A stretch of DNA of 48,764 nt from CAYFHQ01 sp964342805. Lineage in GTDB: Bacteria; Bacillota; Clostridia; Peptostreptococcales; Acidaminobacteraceae. Both the position numbers and the translations under genes were made by a program. This document shows, piece by piece, positions 23,410 through 31,029 of this stretch. The DNA lies in the NCBI GenBank assembly GCA_964342805.1, contig CAYFHQ010000013.1, positions 1-48,764 on the forward strand. The letters run 5' to 3'. The notes below the pieces were generated by a model. The model was given only the letters and a program-made list of their open reading frames with translations, was not told the DNA's origin and made no database searches. Position 1 is the first letter of the stretch. Each line of letters starts with the position of its first letter.

Positions 23410-23410
23410 T

Positions 23411-25345
23411 TTAAGATGTGATTTCCCGTTCAATATGGCCCATACGTTTGGCGTACATGGCCTGGTCGGCTTCGTCAATGAGGTCATCAACCGATTGGCC
23501 TGGGTTTTGTTGCTGGGCAATGCCAAAGGTAACACCTACCTGGCAGCTAATCCCTTCCACCACCATGGGCTTTTCCAGGTCCTTGACAATCCGGTCTGCC
23601 AGGATCTCAACAGCCATGAGGGACTTGTTGGTACAGCAGGCGACAAACTCGTCACCGCCAAAGCGGGCAATGAGGATGTCCTTGTTCATGTGGCCGTTAA
23701 ACCGCATACCAATGGTCTTAAGAACCGCGTCGCCAATTTGGTGGCCGTAGGTATCATTGATTTCCTTAAAGCCGTTCATATCGAAGTACATCACAATGAC
23801 ATTGAGGTCGTTGTGGAGTTCCAACATGTCGCTCAACTGGTTCTTAAAGTAAAAGCGGTTGGGCAGTTTAGTCAGGGCGTCCCGGTTGGCCCGGTAGTCT
23901 AGAATACGTTCCTTCTTGACCCGGTCGGTGATGTCTGTGGCAAAGCCAATGATTTCCCGAACATAGCCTGTTTTTTCATCCGCACCAGCCTCCGCCATGG
24001 GGGTCAGGATATTGTCATATACCCGTCCATTAATGGAGGTCTCAAAGCGGATTCTCTTGTTGCCAAAGGACTCCATGATCTTCTCTGTGGCAAAACGCAT
24101 GAACTGGGGAGAGTAGATATTCTCTATGGGGACAGCGTCCTTGTCCGTCAGGATGATCTGGTCCTCATCAAAATAGACCCCGTCATTGTATGTGAGCAGG
24201 ATTGCACCTGTCTCCGATAGACGGCAATGGTAGATCATGTCCGGCATGGACTGGATGGTCTTCTTAAAGGCATTGGCCAGTTCCAAACGTTCTTTTTGCC
24301 GGCCGATCTCATTGTCATACCTGCGGATCATCCAGTAGTTCATCAAAAGGATAGAGGTTCCAGCCGCCACCCCAAGGGCAATGAATACGGCCGTAATTCG
24401 AGCAATGATAGCCTCAAACATTTCTGTCTTGAGGACAATAATCAGCATATGGTCATTGTTGAGTCGGGCCATGGCAATCCGTCGATTGTCCCGGATGTCC
24501 TTCACGGTCATGGTGGCCGTGTTCATAATCGTGTCCACGTCATAGTCGATCTTGGTAAAACCCGTGTTTTCGATATCCCCATAGATCACCAAGGGATCAC
24601 TGGCTGAGTCGTATTCCCCGGTCTTATATTGCTTGAGGAACTCTGCGTCCACAATGCCCACGTGTTCAATGTAGGAAATGTTTTCTTTCAGGTTCTTCAG
24701 GGATTCTTCAATCCCGCCGGACCCAAAGGTGGCCAGTTGTTCATCATACTTGACATAGGGATTGATCAGGTAGTTCCCCTCTTCATGATAAATATAGCCA
24801 AAGCGGTAGTAGCCCTTGTAGTAGTGGGAAAGGGCCTTGGGACCCATCCAAAACTGGTCGAAGGTAAAGCCCTTCTTAGTGGCCACAGCTTGACCGTCAA
24901 AGAGGTTTTCAAAGGTCTTGCGCCAGTAGCCCCACTTTTCAGTGGAAGCGCCCACTTCCTCAGGGGTTGTGGAATGGGCGATCTTGATATCATTCTCTGT
25001 TTGCTGGAAGATGGCCAGTCCTGTTAGGTTGTAGGCCTCTTTAATAGAAAGCAAATGGTCTGGGTCAATCTCCTCCAGGGAAACGCCCTTGAGTTCCAGG
25101 CGTACAGCCTTGGCCAGCAGGTACATTTGCTTGGCAAACATTTGGTCATAATGCTCGGTTTGCATATAGGCGTCGTCCATGTCTTGTTTAACCATGGTGA
25201 CATACCTGGATAGTTCATCAATCTGTTGTTCCTTATAGGTACTGCGGACATACTGGACAATAAATATATATTGAAGGACCAGCAAGACCATAACGATCAG
25301 CAGTACCCGGATCCCCAACTGCTCATTCCTGAGTTTTAGTTTCAT
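23411..25345 (-). CDS. Membrane-bound diguanylate cyclase (GGDEF)
   Basis: The protein has 644 residues from the ATG at 25345. TM1 is at ~13-33, followed by a large extracytoplasmic sensor region (~35-310, Cache-like in size and position), TM2 at ~315-340, a short coiled coil and a PAS-like segment (~350-470, KKTIQSMPDMIYHCRLSETG). The GGDEF domain (~485-640) has an intact FGGDEF at 563-567 and DALTKLPNRFYF at its start. It makes cyclic di-GMP from GTP in response to an external signal. There is no EAL domain. It lies 86 bases after trpB with no visible terminator, so partial cotranscription is possible. Confidence 0.92.
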   Translation of the reverse strand: MKLKLRNEQLGIRVLLIVMVLLVLQYIFIVQYVRSTYKEQQIDELSRYVTMVKQDMDDAYMQTEHYDQMFAKQMYLLAKAVRLELKGVSLEEIDPDHLLSIKEAYNLTGLAIFQQTENDIKIAHSTTPEEVGASTEKWGYWRKTFENLFDGQAVATKKGFTFDQFWMGPKALSHYYKGYYRFGYIYHEEGNYLINPYVKYDEQLATFGSGGIEESLKNLKENISYIEHVGIVDAEFLKQYKTGEYDSASDPLVIYGDIENTGFTKIDYDVDTIMNTATMTVKDIRDNRRIAMARLNNDHMLIIVLKTEMFEAIIARITAVFIALGVAAGTSILLMNYWMIRRYDNEIGRQKERLELANAFKKTIQSMPDMIYHCRLSETGAILLTYNDGVYFDEDQIILTDKDAVPIENIYSPQFMRFATEKIMESFGNKRIRFETSINGRVYDNILTPMAEAGADEKTGYVREIIGFATDITDRVKKERILDYRANRDALTKLPNRFYFKNQLSDMLELHNDLNVIVMYFDMNGFKEINDTYGHQIGDAVLKTIGMRFNGHMNKDILIARFGGDEFVACCTNKSLMAVEILADRIVKDLEKPMVVEGISCQVGVTFGIAQQQNPGQSVDDLIDEADQAMYAKRMGHIEREITS

Positions 25346-25431
25346 CTTTACCCCGATTTCTTGTGTAGATATGTGTACATACTCCCATAAAGTATATCGT
25401 GAAAGACCAGTTGGGGACAACAGATAAATGT

Positions 25432-26631
25432 CTATTTTAGGATTTCTTGTATACGGACCATGTCCTTGTCTCCTCGACCAGACAGGTTGATCACAATGAT
25501 CTGGTCTTTTGACAGTTTGGCAGCCAGGTCCACCCCATGGGAAATGGCGTGGGCACTTTCAATGGCTGGTATGATCCCCTCAGTTTTTGAAAGGAGCTGG
25601 AAGGCTGCAATGGCGTCCTTGTCTGAGGCCGTTACATAGGTGCACCGGTCAATGTCCTTAAAGTGGCTGTGTTCCGGGCCAACGCCGGGATAGTCTAGGC
25701 CTGCCGCTATGGAGTGGACTGGTAGGGGCTGGCCCATGTCGTCCTGAAGGGTGTAGCACTTAAAGCCATGGATAATACCCGGGCTGCCCAGGGTCATGGT
25801 CGCTGCATGTTGGCCCGTAATGAGGCCCGTACCCGATGGCTCTACACCGATCATTTTCACGTCGTCCTCGAAGAAGGCGTGGAAGAGGCCCATGGCATTA
25901 CTGCCACCCCCCACGCAGGCCACCAGGTAGTCTGGCAGGCGGTTCTCCTGTTCCAGGATCTGAACACGAGCTTCTTGGCCAATAATACTCTGGAACTCCC
26001 GAACCATGACAGGGTAAGGGTGGGGGCCCACAACGGAACCCAGCAGGTAGAAGGTGTCCTCTGAATGGGTCACATAGTCCATAAGGGCTTCGTCGACCGC
26101 TTCCTTGAGGGTGCCCTGGCCAGACTGGGCAGCCACAACTTTTGCCCCTAGAAGCTCCATTTTGAAAACGTTGAGGGCCTGACGGTCCATATCCTTTTCG
26201 CCCATGTATACCGTGCAGTCCATGTTGAAGAAGGCGCACACAGTTGCCGTGGCCACCCCGTGTTGGCCAGCGCCGGTTTCAGCGATAATTCGTTTTTTGC
26301 CCATACGCTTGGCCAGGAGGACTTGGCCGATGGTGTTGTTGATCTTATGGGACCCGGTATGGTTGAGGTCCTCACGTTTCAGGTAGATCTTGGCACCCCC
26401 ACAAAGTTTGGTGAGGTTTTCAGCGTAATAAAGGGGGTTGTGACGGCCGATATAGGACCGCTGGTAGTAGCGGAGGTCCTGGTGGAAGGTTGGGTCCTTA
26501 ATGGCTTCTAAAAAGGCATTCTCCAACTCTTTGAGGGGGCTGACCAGGGGCTCTGGAATAAAGGCGCCGCCAAATTGTCCGAAGTTGCCGTCTTGATTTC
26601 TTAGGGTGTCTTGGTTGATTTGAATTTTCAT
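25432..26631 (-). CDS. trpB: Tryptophan synthase beta chain
   Basis: The protein has 399 residues, the normal length for TrpB1. It carries the pyridoxal-phosphate lysine in HTGSHKINN (Lys96), the phosphate-binding GGGSNA and the substrate loop AETGAGQHG. It joins indole and serine to give tryptophan, normally with TrpA. No trpA or other trp gene is visible nearby, so it may serve indole salvage or pair with a distant trpA. The ATG follows AAGGAG. A tryptophan T-box leader controls it. Confidence 0.97.
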   Translation of the reverse strand: MKIQINQDTLRNQDGNFGQFGGAFIPEPLVSPLKELENAFLEAIKDPTFHQDLRYYQRSYIGRHNPLYYAENLTKLCGGAKIYLKREDLNHTGSHKINNTIGQVLLAKRMGKKRIIAETGAGQHGVATATVCAFFNMDCTVYMGEKDMDRQALNVFKMELLGAKVVAAQSGQGTLKEAVDEALMDYVTHSEDTFYLLGSVVGPHPYPVMVREFQSIIGQEARVQILEQENRLPDYLVACVGGGSNAMGLFHAFFEDDVKMIGVEPSGTGLITGQHAATMTLGSPGIIHGFKCYTLQDDMGQPLPVHSIAAGLDYPGVGPEHSHFKDIDRCTYVTASDKDAIAAFQLLSKTEGIIPAIESAHAISHGVDLAAKLSKDQIIVINLSGRGDKDMVRIQEILK

Positions 26632-26785
26632 GTGGATTCTCCTTTTCAGTTGGGTGCAAGGCCCAATGGGGTTCGTCAGTGGTTGGGTTGATTTGGCTTT
26701 CGTGTCGTTCTCTTTGTTCCTGACCTGCAGTTCATGTATGACCGGTCTTTACCATCAGGGTGCCTCCTTTCTGAAAACAAAAAAA

Positions 26786-27066
26786 TAAAAAAGCCCTCCA
26801 CACGTCAAACGTATAGAGGGCGAAAATTCGATTCGCGGTACCACCTCATGGCAACAGGGAGTCTTCACCTGTCCTTGTTCAAGCACGGGACCAAGTCCGA
26901 TGCCCTATCTCTATAACGGGAGAAACCCGGGTTGCCTACTAAGCGTTCAGCGCCCACTCCTGAGTCCATTCAGAATCATTAACACTACCGGAATCCCACC
27001 TACACCGGCTCTCTTGGAGTGCGCCTCATTCTTACTACTCTCAGTCACAGCTTTCATTTTGGAATT
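26786..27066 (-). promoter_or_regulatory. Tryptophan T-box riboswitch leader
   Basis: On the minus strand the T-box core GAGGTGGTACCGCG (26847-26834) precedes an antiterminator/terminator region. The terminator hairpin GCCCTC...GAGGGC with T runs lies at 26786-26821. The Stem I region contains AGAGTAGTAAGAATGAGG, and the specifier loop reads GAATGGACTC with TGG (Trp) at 26968-26966. Uncharged tRNA-Trp should promote readthrough into trpB. The rest of the leader (26632-26785) holds only very short frames without Trp codons. Confidence 0.9.
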
Positions 27067-27072
27067 AAGTGT

Positions 27073-27102
27073 ACTATACAGCAAGATCATTTCCCTTGTC
27101 AA
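27073..27102 (-). promoter_or_regulatory. Promoter of the T-box/trpB transcript
   Basis: TTGACA (27102-27097) and TATAGT (27078-27073) on the minus strand are 18 bases apart, placing the start just before the T-box Stem I. Confidence 0.75.
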
Positions 27103-27197
27103 TAAGAAAAAATCAAAAAAGAAGCGGGAATGTGCAGACCCCTGGGTCCAAATGGGGTAAGTAATAGCCAAGGTAAAGTGGTAGAAAAGGGTAATTT

Positions 27198-28736
27198 ATG
27201 AAATGGAAACGGCCTCGACTCAAGAAAATTTCATACAAGCTCACCCTGGCAGTGGTGGGGGTCATTATACTCATATTCACGACCTCCACAATCCTTGAAA
27301 TACAAAGGGATCGAGCCATCCACCATGCAGAACTGACCGACAAGGTCTTGGTCCTAAGTGACATGATCAAAACGTCCATGTCCACCCCCCTTTGGAATAT
27401 TGATTACGAGAATGTGGAGTCCGTAGCCGAGTCCTATTTCAATGACAAAGAGGTTATTGGTCTCCAGGTACGAGACGATTTTTCTGGGGTTATCTACAGT
27501 CGGTTTGTGGACCAATTCGACCTGGAAAAAACCGAACGCTACACCTCCAGGGGTTTGATCTATTATCAAGAGGAGTTGGTTGGGACCTACGAACTCTTTT
27601 TAACCGATGCGGTTCGGAGCGAGCGCATCGTGGCCAGCATTGTCAGCAGGTTGGCCGAATTGGTCATCTTTATCGTAATTGTGGCCCTTCTGATCGCCTG
27701 GATCATGGACCGTATGACCCATCCTCTCAAGCTCTTGGAGGAAGACGTCACCCGGTTGGCAGAAGGGAAAGAACGGCTGGGCAGTCGTGATTATCGAGAC
27801 GATGAAATCGGCCTCTTGGCGGCCAATTTCAATCTCATGGGAGACAAGATCGAGGCCAGCCAAAAGGCCCTTAGGGTCCTCAATGAAAGTTTGGAAGAGC
27901 GCATCTTAAATCGAACCATGGATTTGGAAGCCAAAAACAGGGAACTCAACATTGCCATGGAACAGCTCAGGGAGACCCAGGAGCAGTTGGTCCTTGCTTC
28001 TAAATTGAAATTGACCAGCCAACTGGTGGCTGGGGTTGCCCATGAGATCAATACCCCCCTGGGCAATACCATTACCCTGGTAACCTACCTGGCTGATCGT
28101 CTTCAGGTACTGAAAACAGCCCTTAATGGGGACCGGGTGTCCAAACAGAAAATGGACCTCTTGGTGGACGACGTGACTTCAAGTACCAGGGGTCTGGAGA
28201 GAAATCTGACCCTGGTTTCCCAATTGGTCAACCACTTCAAACAGTTGACCATGGAACACCAGGCCAAGGACCGGGTGGCCTTTAATCTTCATGGCTATAC
28301 AGGGGAGGTCTATGACAACCTCATGATCGAATGGATGGATGACCGGGTGACTGTGGACCTGGATATGCCTAAAGACCTGATGCTCAATAGTTTTCCCAGT
28401 GCCTTTTTAGAGGTCTACACCCACTTGACCATCAATGCCGTGGAGCATGGTTTTAAAGGGCTGGACAGGGGCACCATTCGTCTGCGGGCAGAAGTGGACG
28501 GCAATGACCTCTATTTGGAGTTTTCCGACGATGGCCTGGGTATGGACCGGGCAGAGCTGGACGTGATCTTTACCCCCTTTTACAAGACCAACCTGCTCAG
28601 CAAGGGTAGTGGGCTGGGTTTGTCCATAGTAGAAAATGTAGTGTCCAACCAACTGGGAGGGAGCATTTCTTGTGTGTCAACCCCCGGGGAGGGGACAACC
28701 TTCTATATTCATGTGGCAAATATTGTTGTAAACTAA
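27198..28736 (+). CDS. Orphan membrane sensor histidine kinase
   Basis: The protein has 512 residues. TM1 is at ~14-33, an external sensor domain at ~35-150, and TM2 at ~152-175. HAMP (~176-228) and a coiled coil (LEERILNRTMDLEAKNREL) follow. The H-box has His282 (LVAGVAHEINTPLGN), and the HATPase domain has LTINAVEHGF and SGLGLSIVENVV. The H-box type (AHEINTPL) is that of NtrB/ZraS-like or two-component kinases that often act on distant regulators. No response-regulator gene is adjacent. The signal is unknown. Confidence 0.92.
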   Translation: MKWKRPRLKKISYKLTLAVVGVIILIFTTSTILEIQRDRAIHHAELTDKVLVLSDMIKTSMSTPLWNIDYENVESVAESYFNDKEVIGLQVRDDFSGVIYSRFVDQFDLEKTERYTSRGLIYYQEELVGTYELFLTDAVRSERIVASIVSRLAELVIFIVIVALLIAWIMDRMTHPLKLLEEDVTRLAEGKERLGSRDYRDDEIGLLAANFNLMGDKIEASQKALRVLNESLEERILNRTMDLEAKNRELNIAMEQLRETQEQLVLASKLKLTSQLVAGVAHEINTPLGNTITLVTYLADRLQVLKTALNGDRVSKQKMDLLVDDVTSSTRGLERNLTLVSQLVNHFKQLTMEHQAKDRVAFNLHGYTGEVYDNLMIEWMDDRVTVDLDMPKDLMLNSFPSAFLEVYTHLTINAVEHGFKGLDRGTIRLRAEVDGNDLYLEFSDDGLGMDRAELDVIFTPFYKTNLLSKGSGLGLSIVENVVSNQLGGSISCVSTPGEGTTFYIHVANIVVN

Positions 28737-28771
28737 ATAGAGTAGGGTATTAGATAGATGGAGGTAAGGAT

Positions 28772-29011
28772 ATGAAACCAAAAATTACGATTGAATATTG
28801 TACGTCATGAGGCTACTCATCCAAGGCCGTGCGTCTTGCTGAGCAACTCTTAAAGGAACACAAGAATAATGTGAGTGAAGTGGCCCTAATCCCGTCTCAG
28901 GGTGGGGTGTATGAAATAAAGGTCAATGGCCAAGAAGTCTTCTCCAAGAAGGAACTGGGCCGGTTCCCTGATCCTGATGAAGTGGAAGTAGCAGTGGAAA
29001 AGTTGATTTAG
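28772..29011 (+). CDS. SelW/SelT/SelH (Rdx)-family selenoprotein with in-frame UGA
   Basis: An ATG at 28772, preceded by GGAGG, begins KPKITIEYC-T-S-(TGA)-GYSSKA and runs to the stop at 29011. Reading TGA at 28808-28810 as selenocysteine gives 79 residues with Sec13 in a CxxU motif after a beta strand. This is the active site of the thioredoxin-fold Rdx family (SelW/SelT/SelH). The rest fits the family: an amphipathic helix (AVRLAEQLLKEHKNN), then VALIPSQGGVYEIKVNGQEVFSKKELGRFPD with the usual GxFEV/KxxxGxFP pattern. A SECIS-like hairpin follows the UGA. A redox role is expected. Use of Sec requires selA-D elsewhere in the genome. Confidence 0.88.
28808..28843 (+). promoter_or_regulatory. Sec UGA codon and bacterial SECIS-like hairpin
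   Basis: Immediately after the TGA, CTCA (28816-28819) pairs with TGAG (28840-28843) and CAAG (28822-28825) with CTTG (28835-28838). The nine-base loop GCCGTGCGT contains GU. Position and size fit a bacterial SECIS read by SelB. Confidence 0.6.
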
Positions 29012-29053
29012 AACTCCCTACTAGGAATGGCGTCAAAGTCATTATATGAAAAC

Positions 29054-29093
29054 AAAAGCAATGTCCGGTGGTCAACACCTGACATTGCTTTTT
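29054..29093. terminator. Bidirectional rho-independent terminator
   Basis: AAAGCAATGTC pairs with GACATTGCTTT, with an inner GGTG/CACC stem, and is flanked by A and T runs between the selenoprotein and HxlR genes. Confidence 0.88.
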
Positions 29094-29124
29094 CTGTATA
29101 TAAGTATCCGATTTTGGGGGCTGC

Positions 29125-29457
29125 CTAATAGTGGTCACTGGGAAAGTGTTTCATGGCCCAGTCCTGCATGGCCTGGAGGGCTGGGAAGAGTTCCTCGCCC
29201 AGGTCTGTCAACCGGTACTCCACCCGAGGGGGGACCTCAGCAAAGACCTTCTTTTGGATAAGGCCATCCTTTTCCAGTTCTTTCAGCTTTTCGTTGAGGA
29301 CTTTTTGACTAATGCCCTTGGTACGCCGCTGAAGATGGAGAAAGCGGATGGGGCCGTCTGCTATATGACAAAGGATGACAGCCTTCCACTTTCCACGGAC
29401 AAAGTCCATGGCCAAGTCCAGGTGACAAACATATTCTTTTCCTTCATGTTGAATCAT
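29125..29457 (-). CDS. HxlR-family transcriptional regulator
   Basis: The protein has 110 residues with ATG at 29457 after AGAGG. It shows the HxlR signature (CHLDLAMDFVRGKWKAVILCHI, FLHLQRRTKGISQKVLNEKLKELEKDGLI, PPRVEYRLTDLGEEL). Cys8 near the N-terminus is the usual sensing thiol in family members that respond to quinones or aldehydes, such as YodB. It is transcribed divergently from the flavoprotein at 29739, which is the natural target, with a CTTAC-N6-GTAAG palindrome between them. Confidence 0.92.
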   Translation of the reverse strand: MIQHEGKEYVCHLDLAMDFVRGKWKAVILCHIADGPIRFLHLQRRTKGISQKVLNEKLKELEKDGLIQKKVFAEVPPRVEYRLTDLGEELFPALQAMQDWAMKHFPSDHY

Positions 29458-29582
29458 GGCAACCTCTTTTCTGTGCATGGTGACTCTACCATAGACCTAG
29501 CTTCCTGTAAAGGGCAGGGTCAACTCTTATCGAGAAGAATCCTAAGATTTTCAGGCCGCCGAATCCTTGGAGTCATGCAATT

Positions 29583-29607
29583 CTTACGAAAGGGTAAGAT
29601 ACCTTAC
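29583..29607. promoter_or_regulatory. Candidate HxlR operator
   Basis: The palindrome CTTAC-N6-GTAAG (29583-29598) is followed by a second half-site CTTACGAAA (29603), giving two CTTACGAAA units 20 bases apart in the divergent spacer. Confidence 0.4.
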
Positions 29608-29738
29608 GAAAAAGTGCCCTATTGCTTATGGTTCATGGACTCATTACACTTTCAATGATGAGTCTAATTTAGAGGAAAGTTCCTGGGGGAGGCCTACCCC
29701 TTCCCACATAGGGACCGTATAAGGTAAGGAGTAAACAA

Positions 29739-30371
29739 ATGAAAGTTTTAGCCATTAACGGAAGTCCAAGAAAAGAAGGAAACACCTACCACGCCCTAAG
29801 CCTTGTGGCTGACCAGCTAAAGGGCCAGGGTATAGAGGTTGAAATCCTCCACGTGGGCAACCAGTTGGTACGGGGATGTACCGGCTGCAACATGTGTATG
29901 AAAAACAGAGACGAGAAATGTGTGATCCAAGGGGACGACCTCAACCTGTGGGTTCAGAAAATGAAAGAGGCTGACGGTATCCTTTTGGGGGCGCCTACCT
30001 ACTATGCAGGTATTCCTGGGACCATGAAGTCCTTCCTAGACCGGGCCTTTTACGTGGCCACAGCAAATGGCAACTTCCTTCGTCACAAGGTGGGGGCGGC
30101 CCTGACTGCGGTTAGACGAACTGGTGGCATAAACACCTTTGACCAGCTGAACACTTATCTCAACTATTCTGAAATGCACATGCCAACAGGAAACTACTGG
30201 AATGTGATCCATGGGACCAAGCCAGGTGACATTCTTGCGGACGCTGAAGGGGTTCAAACCATGGAAGTCCTGGGCCAGAACATGGCCTATCTGTTGAAAA
30301 TGACAGCAGGAAACACGGGAGTCCAACCACCAGAAATGGCTCGAAAAATCTATACCAACTTCATTCGTTAA
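29739..30371 (+). CDS. NADPH-dependent FMN reductase / iron-sulfur flavoprotein-like protein
   Basis: The protein has 210 residues with a flavodoxin-like fold. The FMN-phosphate loop is NGSPRKEGNT (residues ~7-16). A cysteine cluster RGCTGCNMCMKNRDEKC (~45-61) resembles the compact cluster of archaeal/clostridial iron-sulfur flavoproteins, and GAPTYYAGIPGTMKSFLDR is the conserved FMN-contact segment. It probably reduces quinones, nitro compounds or oxygen species. AAGGAG precedes the ATG and a terminator follows. The divergent HxlR regulator suggests induction by electrophiles. Whether a 4Fe-4S cluster is bound is an inference. Confidence 0.87.
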   Translation: MKVLAINGSPRKEGNTYHALSLVADQLKGQGIEVEILHVGNQLVRGCTGCNMCMKNRDEKCVIQGDDLNLWVQKMKEADGILLGAPTYYAGIPGTMKSFLDRAFYVATANGNFLRHKVGAALTAVRRTGGINTFDQLNTYLNYSEMHMPTGNYWNVIHGTKPGDILADAEGVQTMEVLGQNMAYLLKMTAGNTGVQPPEMARKIYTNFIR

Positions 30372-30389
30372 CGAGTCCCCATTGGCGTG

Positions 30390-30425
30390 CCCACCCCTTT
30401 TGACCAAGGGGTGGGTACTTTTTTT
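30390..30425 (+). terminator. Rho-independent terminator
   Basis: CCCACCCCTT pairs with AAGGGGTGGG across TTGACC, followed by a T run. Confidence 0.92.
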
Positions 30426-30432
30426 GCTTCCT

Positions 30433-30462
30433 TGCAACTTTTCCCCACCCTCCTCGGTCTAA
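30433..30462 (+). promoter_or_regulatory. ECF-type promoter, probably autoregulated
   Basis: TGCAACTTTT (30433-30442) and CGGTCTAA (30455-30462) match the AAC -35 and CGTC-like -10 pattern of ECF sigma factors. No sigma-A promoter is apparent in front of the sigma gene. Confidence 0.6.
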
Positions 30463-30492
30463 TGGGTAGTAAAGAGATACAAGGAGGACGCA

Positions 30493-31029
30493 ATGGACTT
30501 TCCATTTCGAAAGAAGAAACCCGATCTTGACCAGGCCTTTGTCAGCCTGTTGGAGGATCATAAAGAACAACTCTATAGGATCGCCTACTCCTATGTGAGG
30601 AATGAACACGACGCCCTGGAGGTCATTCAGGACAGTGTATGCAAGGGCTACAGTTCCCTCACAAGTTTAAAGAAGCCAGAGTTTATGAAGACCTGGTTTG
30701 TACGTATTGTTATCAACACAGCCATAAGTTATAGTCGCAAGCAAAAACGAACCATCCCCATGGATGTGACCGAAGACGTCACCTTGGATCGAGAGGCCCC
30801 AAGGGCCGATCATGCGTCCACCACAGTGGAAAAGCTAGGCCTGGAACAAGCCTTGACCCTATTGAGGGACAAGGAAAAGGCCATCGTCCTCTTGCGCTTC
30901 TTTGAGGACTGGAAGTTGGACCAGATCGCAAGTACCTTGGACCTGCCCCTAAACACAGTGAAGTCCACCCTGTACCGGGCACTGAAAAAAATGAAAATTA
31001 ATCTGGAGGAGGGATTTGACCATGAATAA
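30493..31029 (+). CDS. ECF sigma factor
   Basis: The protein has 178 residues. Region 2 (residues ~22-85: EQLYRIAYSYVRNEHDALEVIQDSV, MKTWFVRIVINTAISYSRK) and region 4 (~115-170: LRDKEKAIVLLRFFEDWKLDQIASTLDLPLNTVKSTLYRALKKMK-like order) are both complete, with no region 3. It resembles SigV/SigM-like ECF factors of Bacillota that respond to cell-envelope stress. AAGGAGG precedes the ATG. The downstream gene overlaps by 8 bases and encodes the anti-sigma factor. The ECF-type promoter in front points to positive autoregulation. Confidence 0.93.
   Translation: MDFPFRKKKPDLDQAFVSLLEDHKEQLYRIAYSYVRNEHDALEVIQDSVCKGYSSLTSLKKPEFMKTWFVRIVINTAISYSRKQKRTIPMDVTEDVTLDREAPRADHASTTVEKLGLEQALTLLRDKEKAIVLLRFFEDWKLDQIASTLDLPLNTVKSTLYRALKKMKINLEEGFDHE

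Noticed and set aside
26632..26785. Leader peptide for trp attenuation
   Set aside because: Only very short frames exist, without Trp codons; the T-box explains the regulation.
28829..29011. Separate 60-residue gene starting after the TGA
   Set aside because: It has no ribosome binding site, whereas the upstream ATG has GGAGG and supplies the missing strand and CxxU motif of the same protein family.
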